From Pelobium manganitolerans (GTDB lineage: Bacteria; Bacteroidota; Bacteroidia; Sphingobacteriales; Sphingobacteriaceae), in contig NZ_MBTA01000001.1 of NCBI RefSeq assembly GCF_003609575.1, positions 434,001-498,000 of the forward strand: DNA of 64,000 bases, in the 5' to 3' direction. A program made the position numbers and the translations under genes. The notes beneath the pieces were generated by a model, which had not been told where the DNA came from, did not search any database, and saw only the letters and a list, made by a program, of their open reading frames with translations. Position 1 is the stretch's first letter; every line of letters starts with the position of its first letter. Shown one piece after another: positions 6,694-17,015 of this stretch.

Positions 6694-9426
6694 ATGAAAG
6701 CTTTTCTTAATGGCCTGGGCACGCTATGCCTGTTTTTTTGCATTTCCTATAACGTAAAAGCGCAAACAACTTTAATTAATACGCAGTTTACAGAGAGTGC
6801 TTTACCCGCATTTGTAAGTAGCGACGGCACAATAAACACTACTAAAGCAGCCGACGGTATATGCAGCAAGGGAATGATACAGGTCAACAAAGGACAGTTT
6901 ATTGAGTTAGATGTAGCCAGTTGCTCTTCATTAATTATGAATATGAAGTCAACGTCCGAAAATTCTGCCAGAACAGTAAACGTAAAATACAAAATCGGGA
7001 CGGTAACCGACTATAATAATGTTGCAATGCCTTTAACGGTACAATTAGCAGCATCTTTTAACCTTACGGATATTTATCCAGAGCTAATCAGCAGCGAAAA
7101 TATCAGCATCCGCCTAGAACCTGCAAACGGCAACATCCAAGTGCATGATCTTGTTTTGCTTTCAAAAGGCTTAAGTTCTGGTAATGCCATTACGTCTTTC
7201 AAAATGAATGGACAAGTTGGCGACGAGCTTGTAGACGCAAACAATCATACCGTATCCATAAACGTATTGGCAGGCACGCCTCTGGCAAATGTTGCTCCGC
7301 ATAGCATTGGCATTTCGCCTTTTGCAAGTGTTAGCCCGCAAGCCACCGCCCCACAAAATTTTGCGCTGGGCAATCCGGTGGTATATAAGGTTACCGGAGA
7401 AAATGGCGATTTCCTGAACTGGACGGTGATTGTGAGCGAGGTAAGCTCGGCGCAAAAGGAAATTACCGATTTTAAACTTAAAAAATCTCAGCTTGGTAAA
7501 TCCATTATTGACGCTTCCTCTGGCGCAATTACGGTAAATGTACCCGATACGGCAAAGCTGGACGACATTGTTCCATATTACATTTATACCTCTGACCTAA
7601 CCAGCGTATCTCCAGCTATCACAGCTACACAAGATTTCAACAATCCGGTTGTTTATACCGTTACTGCGGCGGACAACTCGACGAAAACGTGGACAATTAC
7701 CGTAAACAAAATAGACATTAACGGTTTCCCGGGATTAGATTTGAGCCAAGTTGTGGGCTTCGCCTCTGTAAGCGCAGATGGTTTTACGGGGCCAACAACT
7801 GGGGGCGCGGCACAAATTACCGGACGCACAAATGACACGGTTTATATCAACGGGCCTGATGAATTTGCAAAATTCTGCACCATCCTAAAAGAAAGAATTA
7901 AATATAAAACATACAGCAACAATCCCTTAACCATTGTACTAGAACCAGGCACTTATACGGGCGCCGGCGGTACAGAGAGTGTTTGGGCTAATCAAATGCT
8001 CACTATCCAAGAGCAAGAAAACCTAACCATTATCGGTCGCCGAAACGTGGTGCTCAATTTCGGCATCAACGTAAAGCGTTCTTCAAACATTGTGATCCGC
8101 AACTTAAACATCAGAGATTATTATGACGACGGCATCAACATTGGCGAGCCCGAAACGCACCACGTTTGGGTTGACCATTGCACCGTGGGCCACCCGCTCA
8201 ATATGCCGGCAGACCCAGAACATCCGGACGGTGGGATTGACGTAAAAAACGGTGCCAGCTACGTTACCATTTCGTGGACAAAATATCAGAACAGTTATAA
8301 AACCGGACTAGTAGGGCATTCTGATTCTAACGGCGCAACAGACAACGGCAGATTAAAAGTTACGTATTACGCCAACCATTTTTTCCATACCAATTCGCGC
8401 AATCCTCGCGTACGCTTTGGTGAGGTGCATGTATTAAACAATTTAGAAGAACAGGTGCAGCTTTATGGTATTGCGGCGGCCAATGGTTCGTCTGTTTACG
8501 CGGAGAACAATTTCTTTTTAAACACGCGTTGGCCAATGTATGCCGATAGAACTACGACAGATTTCAAAGCCCTTTACGGATATGGATCTGATGCCACATT
8601 TTCATCAAAAACCGGCAACTATCCTGCTTTAGGTTTAAAGCAAGTTGGGAATGCTTATGATGATGGCGGCTTGCCAGCCATCACCGCGCAGATAAATGCG
8701 GCCATGTTAAATCCGGGAGGCCGTTCGGTAAAGTTTGACGAATTAAATCCGGAGGCGGTATTTAACCCGTCATCTTACTACACTTATACCGCAATGGACG
8801 CCAACGTGGTGCGCAAAATAGTGCCTTTGCTGGCTGGTGCCGATGTAATTGACTTTTTTCCGAAGGCATCTACCGCAACAACGCTTCCGCTCACCTTATT
8901 AGCATTTGATGCAATTGTACAAGACCGCCTAAACCCAAAAGTACGCTTAACTTGGACCACCACCAATGAATACAATACGCAGGATTTTGAGGTATTAAGA
9001 AAATCTGACGAAGGCAACTTTGAAAAAATTGCCATTGTGCCCGCTAAAAATACTGCTGGTGAGTTCACTTACTCAGCTATTGACGATAAGCCGTTTTTAG
9101 GAAGCAATTATTATCAGCTAAAACAAAACGATAAAAACGGCAAATACAGTCTAAGTAAAACGGTAGCGGTTTCTTTTAAGCCAAAAACTAATTTGAAATT
9201 ATACCCAAATCCGGCTACAAGTGTAGTAAAGGTAACACATCCTGCTGCCCTAACAAGCGGTACCATCACATTGGTTAGCGCCGACGGGAAAGTTGTTGCC
9301 GTGCATAAAATTGCGACAAATAGCAATGAAACTTCTATAAGTCTGGACGGATTAACGCCCGGATTTTACACCCTTCTTTTTAATCAGGGCGCAGAGCATG
9401 TCGCATCCAAATTCATTGTACAATAA
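6694..9426 (+). CDS. Pectate lyase family 1 (PL1), multidomain, T9SS-secreted
   Basis: 910 aa from the ATG at 6694 (a GTG lies just before it at 6691). Signal peptide 1-23 (ending YNVKAQ); a beta module to about 165; two similar DUF5018-like Ig repeats (about 165-345, each ending in a VVYKVT/VVYTVT strand then W-T); a right-handed beta-helix PL1 domain (about 350-735); a fibronectin-like linker and a T9SS sorting domain. PL1 signatures include VWVDHCTVG, PDGGIDVKNG (calcium site) and RNPRVR (569-574), the RxPxxR motif that holds the catalytic Arg. It cleaves polygalacturonate by calcium-dependent beta-elimination outside the cell. Second gene of unit A. Confidence 0.93.
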   Translation: MKAFLNGLGTLCLFFCISYNVKAQTTLINTQFTESALPAFVSSDGTINTTKAADGICSKGMIQVNKGQFIELDVASCSSLIMNMKSTSENSARTVNVKYKIGTVTDYNNVAMPLTVQLAASFNLTDIYPELISSENISIRLEPANGNIQVHDLVLLSKGLSSGNAITSFKMNGQVGDELVDANNHTVSINVLAGTPLANVAPHSIGISPFASVSPQATAPQNFALGNPVVYKVTGENGDFLNWTVIVSEVSSAQKEITDFKLKKSQLGKSIIDASSGAITVNVPDTAKLDDIVPYYIYTSDLTSVSPAITATQDFNNPVVYTVTAADNSTKTWTITVNKIDINGFPGLDLSQVVGFASVSADGFTGPTTGGAAQITGRTNDTVYINGPDEFAKFCTILKERIKYKTYSNNPLTIVLEPGTYTGAGGTESVWANQMLTIQEQENLTIIGRRNVVLNFGINVKRSSNIVIRNLNIRDYYDDGINIGEPETHHVWVDHCTVGHPLNMPADPEHPDGGIDVKNGASYVTISWTKYQNSYKTGLVGHSDSNGATDNGRLKVTYYANHFFHTNSRNPRVRFGEVHVLNNLEEQVQLYGIAAANGSSVYAENNFFLNTRWPMYADRTTTDFKALYGYGSDATFSSKTGNYPALGLKQVGNAYDDGGLPAITAQINAAMLNPGGRSVKFDELNPEAVFNPSSYYTYTAMDANVVRKIVPLLAGADVIDFFPKASTATTLPLTLLAFDAIVQDRLNPKVRLTWTTTNEYNTQDFEVLRKSDEGNFEKIAIVPAKNTAGEFTYSAIDDKPFLGSNYYQLKQNDKNGKYSLSKTVAVSFKPKTNLKLYPNPATSVVKVTHPAALTSGTITLVSADGKVVAVHKIATNSNETSISLDGLTPGFYTLLFNQGAEHVASKFIVQ

Positions 9427-9466
9427 ATTATCACAATTTCAATTAACCCCTGTCCGCAAACATCAG

Positions 9467-11194
9467 ATGAAAAAAATAATCGCCTTACTTTTATTTACAG
9501 CAGGCGTATCACCGTCGCTACAAGCTACAACTTATCCTGTAAACAATGTGACTGCCCTAAAAACCGCTATTGCCAGCGCTGTCGCGGGCGATGTTATTGT
9601 AGTTGATGGTGGCGAATACCTCTTTACCGCCCGTTTAGACATCAAAAACAAGAACGGAACGGCGGCAAAAAACATCCAGTTAATTGCCAACCCATCGTCA
9701 GCCACACGGCCACGCTTTAATTTTTCGGCGCAAGCAGAAGCAAGCGCTAACCAAGGTATTTTACTGGAAAATTGCAGCTACTGGCTAATTAAAGGGATTG
9801 ATGTTTATAAAGCCGGCGATAATGGAATGCAGATTAAAAACTCGAGCAATAACATTGTGGAGTTCTGCACATTCTCTGAGTGTAGCGACACAGGCCTGCA
9901 ACTGGATAACGGCTCGGCAAATAACCTCATTTTAAACTGCGATTCTTATTACAATGCCGACTCTAGCCTGGAAAACGCCGACGGCTTTGCATCAAAATTA
10001 AATGTTGGCTCTGGCAACACCTTCAAAGGCTGCCGCGCCTGGCAAAATTTAGATGACGGCTGGGACGGTTACTTAAAAGAAACCGATAACGTAAATACCT
10101 TTTACGAGAACTGCTGGGCCTTTAACAACGGGAAACTAAAAACAGGAGCAACCAGCGGTGGCGATGGAAACGGCTTTAAATCTGGCGGAAGCGACGGTAA
10201 AGACCTTAAACACAACGCTAGCTACAAAAATTGCATTGCCGCCGGAAATGTTAAAAAAGGCTTTGACCATAACAGCAACCGCGGAGAAGTTACGCTTTTA
10301 AACTGTGCGGCTTACGCCAATACACAAAGTAATATGGGCTTTGGCAATACCAATCCGCTAGCTAAGCTCACCATTAAAAACACCTTGGTTTTAGGTGCCA
10401 CGGGAGATACCAACGCCGGCACAAAAGACATCAGCAACAACAGCTGGAACAGCACGCCGGCCATTACAGTTAGCAACGCCGATTTTGGAAGTGTTGATAT
10501 TTCGGAACTGGGACAGCCACGGAAAGCTGATGGAAGTTTACCTGATGTGAATTTTTTGCGCCCGAAGGCGGGAAGCGCCCTCATAGACCGGGGTGTTAAT
10601 GTAGGTTTAACCTACTATGGAACGGCACCGGATATTGGCGCATTTGAGTACAACCCTGCCTTGCCTTTGAACTTGTTAAGCTTTACCCTAAGTAGCCCAA
10701 ACCAAAACGCAGTAAAGCTAACTTGGCTTACTGCTAATGAAGTAAATACCGGAAAATTTGAGATTTATAGAAGGCAAGAAAGCGGAAGCTTTAAGCTGAT
10801 TTACACGGTGGCGGCCACTAACAAAACCGGCATCCAAGAATATAGCTTCACAGATTACAATTACGAGAACGGCACTAGTTATTATTTGCTGAAACAAATT
10901 GATTTAGACGGAACAGTCACCTTAACCGAAACCAGGGCGATTAAACTGGGCTTAAATCGCGGGCAACAACTTTTGCTGTACCCAAACCCGGCCCAAAACT
11001 TTATAGCTATTGATTTTGGCACCTATGCCATCCGCGAGCTTCAAATTTTTGATACAGAAGGGCGCTTGCTTTCAAAAGATATTTCAAAAGATCAGCTATT
11101 TAAAAAAGATGTATCTGCTTTACCTAGCGGACTGTACATCTTAAAAATAAAAACAGAAGCAACAACAAGCCAGCACAGGTTTGTTAAAGAATAA
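9467..11194 (+). CDS. Pectate lyase family 9 (PL9), T9SS-secreted
   Basis: 575 aa from the ATG at 9467, chosen because MKKIIALLLFTAGV forms a signal peptide; the upstream in-frame ATG at 9398 overlaps the PL1 gene. PL9 right-handed beta-helix at about 25-395. Calcium-site Asp residues are D172 (ENADGF) and D196, D197 and D200 (LDDGWD); the candidate catalytic Lys is K238 (GFKSGG). The 24-residue spacing D172-D196 equals that between the corresponding residues of Dickeya Pel9A as I remember it. A fibronectin-like linker and a T9SS sorting domain (LLYPNPAQNFIAIDF) follow. It is an endo-acting pectate lyase and a close paralogue of the lipoprotein at 15856. Confidence 0.92.
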   Translation: MKKIIALLLFTAGVSPSLQATTYPVNNVTALKTAIASAVAGDVIVVDGGEYLFTARLDIKNKNGTAAKNIQLIANPSSATRPRFNFSAQAEASANQGILLENCSYWLIKGIDVYKAGDNGMQIKNSSNNIVEFCTFSECSDTGLQLDNGSANNLILNCDSYYNADSSLENADGFASKLNVGSGNTFKGCRAWQNLDDGWDGYLKETDNVNTFYENCWAFNNGKLKTGATSGGDGNGFKSGGSDGKDLKHNASYKNCIAAGNVKKGFDHNSNRGEVTLLNCAAYANTQSNMGFGNTNPLAKLTIKNTLVLGATGDTNAGTKDISNNSWNSTPAITVSNADFGSVDISELGQPRKADGSLPDVNFLRPKAGSALIDRGVNVGLTYYGTAPDIGAFEYNPALPLNLLSFTLSSPNQNAVKLTWLTANEVNTGKFEIYRRQESGSFKLIYTVAATNKTGIQEYSFTDYNYENGTSYYLLKQIDLDGTVTLTETRAIKLGLNRGQQLLLYPNPAQNFIAIDFGTYAIRELQIFDTEGRLLSKDISKDQLFKKDVSALPSGLYILKIKTEATTSQHRFVKE

Positions 11195-11222
11195 GAAACC
11201 AGTTAACCAAATAATAATCAAT

Positions 11223-14200
11223 ATGAAACAGTTTATCAAAAACTACCAGTGGCAGCACTTTGTGTTTGTCTTACTCATCTTTTTTACTCACAGTGCTTTT
11301 GCCGTCAGTTACGATAAAACCGTGGCGAAAGACGGCAGCGGAGATTATACCACGGTACAAGCCGCAGTAGATGCGGCACCCTTAGGACTTACGGCGCCTT
11401 ACCGTATTTTTATTAAAAAAGGCAAATATGTTGAGCAAGTGACTATACCCAGTAACAAGCCATTTATTCAATTTATTGGCGAAGATGTAGGCCAAACCGC
11501 TATCAGCTTTAACAATTATAATGGCAAAGCTATGTCTGGCGGTGGCTCTTTTGGTACGGCCAATAGCGCAACCGTAATTGTAAATGCTAATGATTTCAGC
11601 GCTGCGAATATAACCTTTGAAAACACCACCGGAGATTCGCCCCAAGCCCTGGCCATGAATGCTAGTGGCGACCGTGCCTCTTTCAAAAATTGCAGATTTT
11701 TAGGTGGCCAGGACACATTTTTAGGTTATAATTCCAAATACCCCCAATCTTTATACAAATGCTATATTGAAGGGGTCGTGGATTTTATCTTCGGAAACTC
11801 CAAAACAGTTTTTGACGAATGCACCATTTACGCCAGAGATCGTGCAGACAATAACGGCAGCTACATTACTGCCTCTAACACACGCGAAAGCAAAGGACTG
11901 CTGTTCAGGAACTGCGAGATTATCCCAAACAGAGGAAATACCAAATATGTTTTAGGCAGGCCGTGGCAAAATGATGCCGCTACAACTACAGATAAGTCAA
12001 CCGCGGCAACGGTGTTCATCAACACTAAAATGAGCAACGTGGTAAAACCCGAGGGCTGGGCGGTTTGGGATGCGGGAACAGACGTAAGCAAAATTATTTA
12101 TGCCGAGTACAATTCCATGAACATGGACGGAACGCCTTTGGATGTTTCTTCGCGCGTTTCTTGGTCCAAACAACTGACAGCCACAGAGGTGGCGGAATAC
12201 TTGGATAACAACATTGTTTTTAAAGACAGAAACAACGTAGTTTGGGATCCTTATGCGGTGTTTTTGGATGGCAACAATGTACCTTCTAACCGTTTGGCCA
12301 TTTCAAATTTCAAATACAAAAAGACCGGGGTTGATTTAGATTTTTACTGGAACCTTAACTGGCCAGAAAGCAATGTCACCTATAATTTATACAGGATAGC
12401 GGATGGTGGCACGCCAGTTTTAGTAAATACGCAAACCATCAGCAGCAACGATGTAAACCTCTCTTATGCCCCAGCAACAGGCAAAGAAACTGTTCCGCCG
12501 TCCATGTCAACCTACGAGTATTATGTAGAAGCTACATCCGCCAGCGGAACGGTGCGTTCGGAAAGTGCAATTATCGCAGCGATACCTGTTTTAGATTTAA
12601 CCGGCGCACTTCAAGATTTTAAGCAAGGGAATGATAAAGCGTCGGCTCCACAAATTCTTACGCTAAAAGGCGAGTACCTTCTTGAAAATGTAACTGTTAC
12701 ACCGCCAGCTAATTTTGAAGTTAGCGCCGATAATGGCGCAACATGGGCAACAGCAAGTAGCCCCCTAGTTTTGCCCGTAACAAGCGGTTTATTAACACAA
12801 AAAACTTTACTGCTACGCTTAAACGCCGCAGCGCCAGGTACATATAGCGGAAATTTAACCATTGTTTCGGGTACCGGAAGCCACAATAAAACCATTGCTG
12901 TAAGTGGCGAAACCTACGACCATCCTATTTTTAACAGCAAAGTAATTGCGAACATCGCATTAACTGATCCTGCAAAAAACACAGGCAGCACTTATCTTAA
13001 AAACGGCTTAAGCTCGGCCTCTTTAAGCTTGGGAAGCTACGTGTTATCTAACAAAACGTCGGGCACAAATGCCCCTTACACCGCAGATTACGGGATACAG
13101 TTTGGCCCTAATGCAGACGGCGGAGGCTGGGGAGCAAGCGATATTAAAAACATGAACGACAAAACCAAGTATATCGAGGTTGCGGTAAAAACAGCATCAA
13201 CCCACGAGGCAAGGGTTGATTCGTTATTGTTTAACCTGGCCGTTTTCCAAACTTCGGGAAACTTTGCCGTGGAATACTCAACAGATGATTTTGCAAGCAG
13301 CACCCTGTTAAAAAGCGGCTTGTTAAACGGCAGTCCGTTAACTGTTGCAGGTTCTTATGCAACCTTTGCCGGTGGCACTTGGGAATTACTTAAACAAGGC
13401 GCCGGAACAAACGTAAACAGATATGCTTTTGCGCTAAACGCAAGTAACGGTGTACGGTTAGATCCCGGGAAAACACTAAAGGTGAGACTTTACTTCCGCA
13501 CCGGAAGCTCATCCAACGATAGATATGTGACTTTAAAAAATATTGACTTTAAAGGGACTGTTGGTTTACCTGCAGCAGAGGGAGATTTTAAAACCATAAG
13601 TAGCGGTTCTTGGATGGATAATAGCATTTGGCAACAGCTACAAGGTGGCGCCTGGGTTAGTACAGCCACTCCGCCGCATTTCGGTACTGGCCATACCTCT
13701 TTTATAGAGAATGGGCACATCGTTACCGCACCAAATTTTTCCGATTTGCAAACTGCCCAAGCAAGCTCTTATGGCTATGTAAATTCTTTTGTGGTGCGTG
13801 AAGGAGGAAAGCTGATTGTTGAAGCAGGCAAAACTTTAGCGATACACAGAGAGCAACTTTATGTAATAGATGGCGAGTTTGAAAACAACGGAACCGTTAA
13901 TAATGATGGTAAATTTGATTTTACAATAACGGGTGTCGTAACCAACAACGGAACCTTGAAAATAGACCAAACTGGAAGTAATGTTTATGTGTACGGACAG
14001 CTTATCAATAAAGCATCTGTAAACTATAATTTTGTTACGGTTAAAGATCGTGGCGTGTACGAACATGCTGCAAACTCCAGCAATATGCCGGCTAACATTA
14101 CCTTTGAAACAGGCTCAACCTTCTTAGTTTCGGGCATCACTACATCGCAAACCGACATTTTTAAAAGCTCAACCAATTATTATAACATTATTTGGGACAA

Positions 14201-15650
14201 TAATCAGGCTAGCGGCAAATATTATGCATTCAGAGGTAACATAGGAGCCTCCAATGTTTTAGGAAAGTTTACGGTTAAAAATACCGGCGCAACTTATATC
14301 GCATTTAACAACGCCGACATTACCATTGGTTTCCCTGGAGGGTATGAGCAAACCGGAGGCAGCGTAAGGGTTAGGGAAGGCGGAACCGTAAACGGAACTT
14401 TTAATATAGGGAAAGATTTTGTAGTGAGCGGAGGAACCTTTGAATCTAACGGAGCAAACGTTACTATCAATTTAACAGGTGTTAACGGCGTTTATAATTA
14501 TAACGACGTAACCAATAGCCTGTCTAATCTTAATGTTGGCCTTAGTGGAAGCTACACCCTACAATCCCCTTTAAAAGCAAGCACTTTAGCCTTATCCGGA
14601 AACGGAAAAATAGCTTTAGGCAACAATAACCTAAATGTGGCTGCTGTAACAGGAGGCTCTGCTACTGCATTTGTAATAACCGATGGTTTGGGTAAATTAA
14701 GCATTAGCAATGTTGGGGCAACGGCAGTAAACTTTCCGGTAGGGGCAAATAGCAACAGCTATTCACCGGTGAGCATTAGCAACAGTGGCGTAGCAGATGC
14801 CTTTTCGGTATCCGTAAAAAATACTTTCACAAATGCTTTGCCTAGCCCTTCAAAAGCTGTTAATAAAGAGTGGTCCATTAGCGAAGCAACGGCAGGGGAC
14901 AGTAATGCAACTTTAGCTTTTTCTTGGAACACTACAGATCAAGGCGCAGGTTTTTCAACTTCACAGCTTAGAGTCTTAAATTACGACGGCACCGCTTGGA
15001 CACAAACCAATGCAAGCTTGAGTGGCGACGGTTCCACAACACCTTACACCGCTACGGCATCTGGCTTTACTACTTTTGGCGCTTTTGCCATTGGAACAGA
15101 TGGCGTATTGCCGCTGGATTTTACCGGCTTTAGCGCCAAGTTGCTTAAAAATTTAAGTCAAACCGTGCAGCTAAACTGGACAACTGCCAACGAGGTAAAC
15201 ACTTCCCATTTTGTTATTGAAAGAAGTGCAGACGGCAAAACTTTTGAAACATTGGGCACTTTGGCTTCAAAAAACATTGCTGGTGAAAATCGCTATCAGT
15301 TTATAGACGAAAAGCCTTTGGCAGGCTTTGCATATTACCGCATAAAACAGGTAGATCAAAACGCTGCTTTTAAGTACAGCACTGTACAAGCCATAAACAA
15401 TGCAGGCCAAAGTACGTTTGCAGTGTACCCTAACCCAGCTCAAAACGTGGTTTATGTAAGCCATGTGGCAGCAGGTAAATCGGCAAAAATCAGCGTGGTA
15501 TCCACCTTAGGCAAAAACATATTGCAGGCAAACGTAGCTGCCGGATCTGTAAAATCAACGTTAAATTTAAGCGGTTTGGCAAGTGGCGTTTACCTGCTTT
15601 ATTACCAAGACGGCGCTAATTCTAGCGTAACCAAACTGGTAAAACCTTAA
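11223..15650 (+). CDS. Giant multidomain pectinesterase (CE8), T9SS-secreted
   Basis: 1475 aa from the ATG at 11223, which gives a signal peptide (about 1-28). CE8 pectin methylesterase at about 30-350: GQD with D164, VDFIFG with the nucleophile D187, and LGRPW with R246. It demethylates homogalacturonan so that lyases can act. Then come a fibronectin-like domain (about 360-460), an Ig-like domain (about 460-565), a carbohydrate-binding-like module (about 575-780) related to the 405-aa protein, a long Asn/Gly-rich beta-helix-like region (about 780-1290), the shared linker (LPLDFTGFSAK) and a T9SS sorting domain (VYPNPAQNVVYVS). The size is unusual; compact CE8 enzymes are about 300-400 aa. 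Last gene of unit A, before a strong terminator. Confidence 0.92.
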   Translation: MKQFIKNYQWQHFVFVLLIFFTHSAFAVSYDKTVAKDGSGDYTTVQAAVDAAPLGLTAPYRIFIKKGKYVEQVTIPSNKPFIQFIGEDVGQTAISFNNYNGKAMSGGGSFGTANSATVIVNANDFSAANITFENTTGDSPQALAMNASGDRASFKNCRFLGGQDTFLGYNSKYPQSLYKCYIEGVVDFIFGNSKTVFDECTIYARDRADNNGSYITASNTRESKGLLFRNCEIIPNRGNTKYVLGRPWQNDAATTTDKSTAATVFINTKMSNVVKPEGWAVWDAGTDVSKIIYAEYNSMNMDGTPLDVSSRVSWSKQLTATEVAEYLDNNIVFKDRNNVVWDPYAVFLDGNNVPSNRLAISNFKYKKTGVDLDFYWNLNWPESNVTYNLYRIADGGTPVLVNTQTISSNDVNLSYAPATGKETVPPSMSTYEYYVEATSASGTVRSESAIIAAIPVLDLTGALQDFKQGNDKASAPQILTLKGEYLLENVTVTPPANFEVSADNGATWATASSPLVLPVTSGLLTQKTLLLRLNAAAPGTYSGNLTIVSGTGSHNKTIAVSGETYDHPIFNSKVIANIALTDPAKNTGSTYLKNGLSSASLSLGSYVLSNKTSGTNAPYTADYGIQFGPNADGGGWGASDIKNMNDKTKYIEVAVKTASTHEARVDSLLFNLAVFQTSGNFAVEYSTDDFASSTLLKSGLLNGSPLTVAGSYATFAGGTWELLKQGAGTNVNRYAFALNASNGVRLDPGKTLKVRLYFRTGSSSNDRYVTLKNIDFKGTVGLPAAEGDFKTISSGSWMDNSIWQQLQGGAWVSTATPPHFGTGHTSFIENGHIVTAPNFSDLQTAQASSYGYVNSFVVREGGKLIVEAGKTLAIHREQLYVIDGEFENNGTVNNDGKFDFTITGVVTNNGTLKIDQTGSNVYVYGQLINKASVNYNFVTVKDRGVYEHAANSSNMPANITFETGSTFLVSGITTSQTDIFKSSTNYYNIIWDNNQASGKYYAFRGNIGASNVLGKFTVKNTGATYIAFNNADITIGFPGGYEQTGGSVRVREGGTVNGTFNIGKDFVVSGGTFESNGANVTINLTGVNGVYNYNDVTNSLSNLNVGLSGSYTLQSPLKASTLALSGNGKIALGNNNLNVAAVTGGSATAFVITDGLGKLSISNVGATAVNFPVGANSNSYSPVSISNSGVADAFSVSVKNTFTNALPSPSKAVNKEWSISEATAGDSNATLAFSWNTTDQGAGFSTSQLRVLNYDGTAWTQTNASLSGDGSTTPYTATASGFTTFGAFAIGTDGVLPLDFTGFSAKLLKNLSQTVQLNWTTANEVNTSHFVIERSADGKTFETLGTLASKNIAGENRYQFIDEKPLAGFAYYRIKQVDQNAAFKYSTVQAINNAGQSTFAVYPNPAQNVVYVSHVAAGKSAKISVVSTLGKNILQANVAAGSVKSTLNLSGLASGVYLLYYQDGANSSVTKLVKP

Positions 15651-15666
15651 CGCTACAATCAAATAC

Positions 15667-15699
15667 AAAGAGGCTGTTCACCACAACAGCCTCTTTTTT
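15667..15699 (+). terminator. Rho-independent terminator of pectin unit A
   Basis: AAAGAGGCTGTT (15667-15678), loop CACCAC, AACAGCCTCTTT (15685-15696), then continued T residues. A 12-bp perfect stem with a U tract. Confidence 0.9.
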
Positions 15700-15722
15700 G
15701 TTTAAAACCGAGGTATACTACC

Positions 15723-15794
15723 CGTTTCCGGCAACGATTGCGCAGAAATATCAACCTTAAAGCTTCCTATTCCATGGGCTTTTGGCTAAAATTG
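15723..15794 (+). promoter_or_regulatory. Pectin promoter 2: CGTT-N6-AACGATTGC element and TAAAATTG box
   Basis: CGTT (15723-15726), spacer TCCGGC, AACGATTGC (15733-15741), then exactly 45 nt to TAAAATTG (15787-15794), and 61 nt more to the ATG at 15856. Same design as promoters 1 and 3. Confidence 0.72.
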
Positions 15795-15855
15795 TATCAT
15801 CAACAGGTAATGTACACCTTCAAAAACTTCTGTTTTCAGCATAAAACAACCATTT

Positions 15856-17007
15856 ATGAAATCAAAAATTTGCATCCTAAGCAGTTTTCTGTTAATATTT
15901 TCGGCTTACAGCTGTTCGGCCACCAGCCAAAAAAGTTTAAATACTAAACCTACTTCTAAAACTGGCCAAGGCTTAACTAGCGAGATTAAAGTGGCTAACG
16001 CTGCCGAGGTTTTGGCCGCGGTAAAAAACGCTAAACCGGGCGATGTTATTTTGGTAAAAGGCGGGACTTATAACTTTGACCAACGCATAGATATTAAAGT
16101 AAGCGGTACAGAAGATGCCCCAATTGTATTAAAAAGCGATCCATCAGACAAGCAAAGAGCAACTTTTAACTTTGCGGCTTTGGCCGAGGGCGACTCGAAC
16201 CAAGGCATTATCTTGCGCAGCAGCTACTGGCATATCAAAGCTATTGATATTGTAAAAGCTGGCGATAATGGCATTTTAATTACCGGCGGGCACGATAATA
16301 CCATCGAGTTTTGCACTTTTTCGCAATGTGCGGATAGTGGCCTGCAAATATCCGGCGGCGCCAGCAACAACCTCATATTAAACTGCGACTCGTACTTTAA
16401 CGCCGATTCGAAAATTGAAAATGCCGACGGTTTTGCTTGTAAGCTGGATGTGGGTTCGGGCAATAAATTTAAAGGTTGCCGGGCTTGGCAAAACTTAGAT
16501 GACGGCTGGGACGGCTACCTTAAGCAAACCGACAATGTAAGCACCACTTACGAAGATTGCTGGGCGTTTAACAATGGCATTTTAAAAAATGGAGAGCCTA
16601 GCGGCGGCGACGGTAATGGCTTTAAATCTGGCGGAAGCGATGATAAAACGCTAAAACATAATGCAACTTACGTTAACTGCATCTCGGCCAATAACATGAA
16701 AAACGGGTTCGACCATAATAGCAACCGCGGCGCAATTGCCTTATTAAACTGCGCGGCTTTCTTCAACAAAAACAAAAACCTCAGTTTCGGCAGTAAAAAC
16801 CCGGTGTCTAAACTTGTAATCCAAAAAACAGTGGTTTATGGCAATGTGGGTTCTTTAGTTGCCGATGCTACTAAAATTGAAAACAATAGCTGGCAAAACG
16901 AAATGCCTTTGCAAATGGCAGATTTTATTTCTTTAGATGTTAAAGAGCTATCCAAGCCGCGCAAGGCCGATGGAAGTTTGCCAGATATCAAATTGCCAAA
17001 AATCTAA
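15856..17007 (+). CDS. Pectate lyase family 9 (PL9), lipoprotein
   Basis: 383 aa. Lipoprotein signal with a lipobox ending in Cys20 (IFSAYSC). The PL9 domain carries D191 (ENADGF), D215, D216 and D219 (LDDGWD) and K257 (GFKSGG), the same spacing as the secreted paralogue at 9467. It lacks the fibronectin-like linker and sorting domain, so it should be membrane-anchored instead of exported by T9SS, probably acting on oligomers at the envelope. Nine bases separate it from the CE8 gene that follows, as in unit A where PL9 also precedes CE8. Confidence 0.92.
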   Translation: MKSKICILSSFLLIFSAYSCSATSQKSLNTKPTSKTGQGLTSEIKVANAAEVLAAVKNAKPGDVILVKGGTYNFDQRIDIKVSGTEDAPIVLKSDPSDKQRATFNFAALAEGDSNQGIILRSSYWHIKAIDIVKAGDNGILITGGHDNTIEFCTFSQCADSGLQISGGASNNLILNCDSYFNADSKIENADGFACKLDVGSGNKFKGCRAWQNLDDGWDGYLKQTDNVSTTYEDCWAFNNGILKNGEPSGGDGNGFKSGGSDDKTLKHNATYVNCISANNMKNGFDHNSNRGAIALLNCAAFFNKNKNLSFGSKNPVSKLVIQKTVVYGNVGSLVADATKIENNSWQNEMPLQMADFISLDVKELSKPRKADGSLPDIKLPKI

Positions 17008-17015
17008 ACCCAAAA

